Origin: an uncultured Odoribacter sp.
GTDB lineage: Bacteria; Bacteroidota; Bacteroidia; Bacteroidales; Marinifilaceae
Length of the DNA: 37,363 bases
Reading direction: 5' to 3'
Assembly (NCBI GenBank): GCA_900541415.1
Contig: UQJP01000033.1
Span: 1-37,363, forward strand
The position numbers were made by a program, and so were the translations under genes. Below, one piece after another: positions 34,429 through 37,363 of the stretch; position 1 is the stretch's first letter, and each line of letters opens with the position of its first letter. The notes below the pieces were generated by a model. It did no database searches. It worked only from the letters and a program-made list of their open reading frames with translations, and had not been told where the DNA came from.

Positions 34429-35307
34429 ATGAAAGAGAAGGAAATTCAACAGGTTTTGCCGCCTCCGCCTGCACATATGGTGGGTGACGGCTTCCGGGTT
34501 CATAATTTTTTCCCGAATGGATACGATGTGCGTCCCGACCGGATGAGCCCGTTTTATTTATTGGATTACAATGCCAGAATTGATTTCACACCCCGTGAAG
34601 AGCCCCGGGGTGTCGGCGTGCATCCTCACCGTGGTTTTGAAACCGTGACGATCGCTTATCGAGGCAAAGTGCAGCATCATGATAGCCGGGGCAACAAGGG
34701 AGTGATCAGTCCGGGAGATATTCAGTGGATGACTGCCGGAGCGGGCATTTTACATAAGGAGTACCATGAATCTGAATTCAGTAAAAAGGGAGGTCCGTTT
34801 CAGGTTGTGCAGCTTTGGGTGAACTTGCCGGCAAAAGATAAGATGACCACCCCGAAGTATCAGACGATCAAGAATGAGCAGATCCCGAAATATACCTTGC
34901 CGGAACAGGCAGGCGTGGTGGAGGTGATTGCCGGGGAATATGAAGGGATAAAAGGGGTTGCTACCACGTTTACAGAGATTGAAATGTATAATATCCGGCT
35001 GAATCCCGGGGGACGTATTCAGTTTAGCCTGCCGGAGGATTACAATACGGGATTGTTGGTGGTGGAAGGACAGGTGCGGGTGAATAATAGCGACGATGCG
35101 CCTGAAGACCATTTTGTTTTGTTCAGGAACGAAGGAGAAAATGTCACCTTGTCCACAGCATCGGGAGGTTTGGTGCTGGTGTTGAGTGGAAAACCTATCC
35201 GGGAATCGATTATGGCTTACGGGCCTTTTCTGATGAATACCAAAGATGAGATTCTCCAGGCTTTCGAGGATTTGAATACCGGAAAGTTTGGAACGCTGGA
35301 AGATTGA
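34429..35307 (+). CDS. Pirin family protein
   Basis: This 292-residue protein is a two-cupin pirin. The metal site is complete: H65 and H67 in HPHRGFETVTIAYRG, then H109 and E111 in AGAGILHKEYHE. The GVISPGDIQWMTAGAG block is the family hallmark. The C-terminal cupin (RIQFSLPEDYNTGLLVVEGQ, VLVLSGKPIRESIMAYGPF) is also typical. Bacterial pirins are variously linked to quercetin dioxygenase activity and to redirection of pyruvate metabolism; which applies here cannot be told. It is monocistronic between two terminators. A TATCTTTA box at 34360-34367 could be its -7 element but overlaps the previous terminator. Confidence 0.92.
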   Translation: MKEKEIQQVLPPPPAHMVGDGFRVHNFFPNGYDVRPDRMSPFYLLDYNARIDFTPREEPRGVGVHPHRGFETVTIAYRGKVQHHDSRGNKGVISPGDIQWMTAGAGILHKEYHESEFSKKGGPFQVVQLWVNLPAKDKMTTPKYQTIKNEQIPKYTLPEQAGVVEVIAGEYEGIKGVATTFTEIEMYNIRLNPGGRIQFSLPEDYNTGLLVVEGQVRVNNSDDAPEDHFVLFRNEGENVTLSTASGGLVLVLSGKPIRESIMAYGPFLMNTKDEILQAFEDLNTGKFGTLED

Positions 35308-35377
35308 CGGGTATTTTCCGGCGGTGTTTTTAAGCGGTTTCTTGTTTTATAAGAGTATAAGTTTGCATTAAAATGAA

Positions 35378-35414
35378 CAAGGGTGGCTCTAAATCTAACG
35401 ATTGACCACCCTTG
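35378..35414. terminator. Bidirectional terminator between the pirin and potD genes
   Basis: CAAGGGTGG (35378-35386) and CCACCCTTG (35406-35414) form a perfect 9-bp stem with a 19-nt loop between two convergent genes. The flanking T tracts are short. Confidence 0.65.
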
Positions 35415-35416
35415 CT

Positions 35417-36757
35417 TTATTTATGACGTCGGCTTTTTAGCAGGCGTATCGCTTGGTGACTCCGATATTTTCTGTATTTGCCGTATATGCCGAAAAACAG
35501 TAATAACAGGATGGTCAGGAAAATGACAATCAGAATAGCCGGATTCAGGTTGTCGCCTTTTACGCTCGACCACATATCCAGCACTTCTTCCGTGTGAGGC
35601 CCGAAATCCCGCTGCATCGCACAACGTTCTACAATTTTTATATCGGGGTACATGGTGTGGTTTACCTTGATCTTTTTACCTGCCTCTCCGAAGAAATAGC
35701 TTGCATCGGAATATTCTTTCAGCGTGGAATCCTGAGCATTTTCCATGATTTCGGGACTTGCCACCGCACTTACATAGCCTATCGTGTTCATATTTCGGAT
35801 GGCTATATCCGGACGGCACAGGTAATTGATGAAGTAGCTTGCCGCTTTCGGATTGCGGGCATATTTGGGAATAGCCCATCCGTCGTACCATATGGTGCTA
35901 CCTTCTTCCGGTACGGAATAATCCAGTTCCGTACCGATTTTTTTAGCTTCTTCGATCGCCCATTGCGAATCGCCGCTCCAGGTCATGTTAATCCAGACTT
36001 TCGATTTTGTCATCATCTCTTTACCGAAGTCTGCTTCCCAGCCTGCCAGCAGGGGCTTCATCCGTTTCAGGTAGATTTCTGCCGTGTCGATGGCTGAAGG
36101 GCTGTAATCGTTAATCATGCTATCCACCGTGACCCGCCCTTTTTCCAGTTCATTCCGGTAAGCGTAAAGTATCGCTACCCCATAGGCGTCCCGGTAACTG
36201 TCTTTCATCAGTATTTTACCTTTATACCTGGGATTCCACAGGCATCCCCAGGATTGTACGTCTTCTTTCGGCACATAAGTCGTGTTATAAAGTATTCCGG
36301 TGGTACCCCACATATAAGGCACGGCATAGTCGGTCGTTGTCTGTCCCGGTTTACTGAGCTTGTTCAGTTCGTGGCTGATGTAAGGTGCGATGTTTTGGGT
36401 GTAATCCGGGGTATTACCGAAATCGCGGTTGATAGGCTGTAACAAATCCATGTTCATCATCCTTTCGATGATATAATCCGAGGGGCATACCAGGTCGAAA
36501 TCCTCTTTCCCCCTGGCGATTTTGGTCAGCATGATCTCGTTAATATCGAACACCTGGTAGATGATTTTCACCTCTTCACCCGTCTGTTCTTTATACCAGC
36601 GTGGAAAATCTTCCAGCACTTCTTCGTTGATGTAATCTCCCCAGTTGTATATTTTAAGAATCGATTCCCTTGCGTCTTTTCCGGTTTGGCAGGAAGATAA
36701 CAGGCACAATCCTGCGGCAATGCTCAAAAGTAGTTTTTTTATCATTTTTTTATTCAT
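35417..36757 (-). CDS. potD: PotD-like polyamine ABC transporter substrate-binding lipoprotein with C-terminal membrane segment
   Basis: This 446-residue protein has a lipoprotein signal with lipobox LSSC (C23). The mature part begins ILKIYNWGDYINEEVLEDF, the standard start of PotD/PotF-type spermidine/putrescine binding proteins. It continues with DLVCPSDYIIERM, AVPYMWGTTGILYN, INMTWSGDSQWA and STIWYDGWAIPKYA, all family blocks. The unusual part is at the end. After about residue 404 come some 22 hydrophobic residues (PAILIVIFLTILLLLFFGIY) and then a strongly basic tail. PotD proteins of about 350 residues lack this. The segment should anchor the protein in the inner membrane as well as by its lipid. 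The start overlaps the end of potC by 8 nt, as in a potABCD operon. Confidence 0.9.
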   Translation of the reverse strand: MNKKMIKKLLLSIAAGLCLLSSCQTGKDARESILKIYNWGDYINEEVLEDFPRWYKEQTGEEVKIIYQVFDINEIMLTKIARGKEDFDLVCPSDYIIERMMNMDLLQPINRDFGNTPDYTQNIAPYISHELNKLSKPGQTTTDYAVPYMWGTTGILYNTTYVPKEDVQSWGCLWNPRYKGKILMKDSYRDAYGVAILYAYRNELEKGRVTVDSMINDYSPSAIDTAEIYLKRMKPLLAGWEADFGKEMMTKSKVWINMTWSGDSQWAIEEAKKIGTELDYSVPEEGSTIWYDGWAIPKYARNPKAASYFINYLCRPDIAIRNMNTIGYVSAVASPEIMENAQDSTLKEYSDASYFFGEAGKKIKVNHTMYPDIKIVERCAMQRDFGPHTEEVLDMWSSVKGDNLNPAILIVIFLTILLLLFFGIYGKYRKYRSHQAIRLLKSRRHK

Positions 36758-37363
36758 TGTTTTTCGCCGATTTACTGACTCTTAGGTTTACGATAACCAA
36801 TAGTAAAAGTACGACAATAAATATTAAAGAAGTAAGGGGACGTAATTCCGGCGTCAGGCCTCCTTTCCGGGCATCTGCATAGATATAGGTGGAAAGGGTT
36901 TGAAGTCCTTCGTTGCCGATTGTGAATAAACTGATCACGAAATCGTCGAAAGAAAGGGTGAACGACAGGATAAAGCCGCTGATAATTCCCGGCTTGATTT
37001 CCGGAATAATGATTTTCCGGAGTGCCTGCATCGGGGTAGCTCCTAAATCGAGAGCGGCTTCGTAGATGCTGGGGTTCATCTGCCGGAGTTTGGGTAAGAC
37101 GCTTAAAACGACGTAAGGCACACAAAAGGTGATGTGGGCCAATACAACGGTGGTAAAGCCTTGTGTGATTCCCAGGCTGACAAAAAGCAGGAAGAGGGCT
37201 ACACCGGTGATGATTTCCGGGTTTAAGATCGGAATGTTGTTCAAAAAAAGCATGGTAGTGCGGCTTTTCCGGCGCAGGTTGAATATACCGATTGCGGCGA
37301 AACTACCCAAGATTGTGGCTGGCGGGGGTGGCCGCACGGGGATAGGGAAAGGGTACCGATGAA
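36750..37363 (-). CDS. potC: PotC-like polyamine ABC transporter permease, partial at the window edge
   Basis: The C-terminal part of a PotC-type permease runs off the window. It has membrane helices around NPEIITGVALFLLFVSLGI, VVLAHITFCVPYVVLSVLP, IISGFILSFTLSFDDFVISLF and SLIFIVVLLLLVIVNL. The EAA loop that contacts the ATPase is EAALDLGATPMQALRKIIIP. From about ATILGSFAAIG onward the sequence fits the family. The residues before it (RYPFPIPVRPPPP if read in the same frame to the edge) do not look like a PotC helix. Another frame of the last 20 nt or so reads FIGTLSLS, which does look like one. A frameshift or sequence error near 37320-37345 is therefore likely. The GTG at 37337 should not be taken as a true start; about 70 N-terminal residues are missing. 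Confidence 0.85.
   Translation of the reverse strand, partial: HRYPFPIPVRPPPPATILGSFAAIGIFNLRRKSRTTMLFLNNIPILNPEIITGVALFLLFVSLGITQGFTTVVLAHITFCVPYVVLSVLPKLRQMNPSIYEAALDLGATPMQALRKIIIPEIKPGIISGFILSFTLSFDDFVISLFTIGNEGLQTLSTYIYADARKGGLTPELRPLTSLIFIVVLLLLVIVNLRVSKSAKNNE

Noticed and set aside
35594..36097. 167-residue open frame on the plus strand inside potD
   Set aside because: It is antisense to conserved PotD blocks and has no recognisable domain or start signal.

Overview
The window looks like a chromosomal stretch from a gut-type, strictly anaerobic member of the Bacteroidales, possibly near Odoribacter or Butyricimonas (inferred, not proven). The signs are several matches to the Bacteroidetes promoter pattern (TTG/TTTG, about 19-20 bp, then TAnnTTTG), near-absence of Shine-Dalgarno sites, serine-type sulfatases, PorT-like and Omp85-like outer-membrane barrels, a TlpA-type thioredoxin protein, an intact pyruvate:ferredoxin oxidoreductase, an NfnAB pair, and a glycogen cluster built on GT3 and GH13 enzymes with no glgC or glgA in view. 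I see no rRNA, tRNA, CRISPR array, insertion sequence or prophage.

Layout. 1-3.3 kb: two exported sulfatases whose reading frames overlap by 4 nt, closed by a strong terminator. 3.5-4.7 kb: an AAA ATPase of the DUF4143-like type with an altered Walker B motif. 4.8-8.4 kb: full-length PFOR (nifJ) with its own terminator. 8.6-9.0 kb (minus): a lone receiver-domain response regulator. 9.6-11.8 kb: a TlpA-like thioredoxin-fold protein cut in two by one in-frame TGA, followed by a small membrane protein. 12.5-13.1 kb (minus): a WbqC-family protein.

13.5-25.1 kb: the core of the window, a glycogen cluster. It runs branching enzyme, debranching enzyme, GT4-type glycosyltransferase, GH57 glucanotransferase/amylase, terminator, then a 1414-residue fusion of a GT3 glycogen synthase with a GT35 alpha-glucan phosphorylase. 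Together these cover chain elongation, branching, debranching and phosphorolysis. The branching enzyme and the GH57 enzyme both end in lysine-rich, probably disordered tails.

25.4-28.8 kb: a GNAT acetyltransferase, an AraC-type regulator (minus), and a divergent pair of outer-membrane barrel genes. 29.1-31.2 kb: a Crp/Fnr-type regulator followed by a MATE exporter whose promoter carries a perfect inverted repeat, a likely operator. 31.4-31.7 kb (minus): a SUI1/YciH protein. 32.0-34.3 kb: nfnA-nfnB, which links ferredoxin reduced by PFOR to NADPH. 34.4-35.3 kb: a pirin. 35.4-37.4 kb (minus): the end of a polyamine-type ABC operon, with a PotC permease cut by the window edge and a PotD-like lipoprotein that has an unexpected C-terminal membrane segment.

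The strongest leads are the synthase-phosphorylase fusion with its tailed partners, the TGA-interrupted TlpA gene, the doubly anchored PotD, and the palindrome at the MATE promoter. I did not see a wholly new defence or mobile system. All calls rest on reading motifs by eye; no database search was possible.
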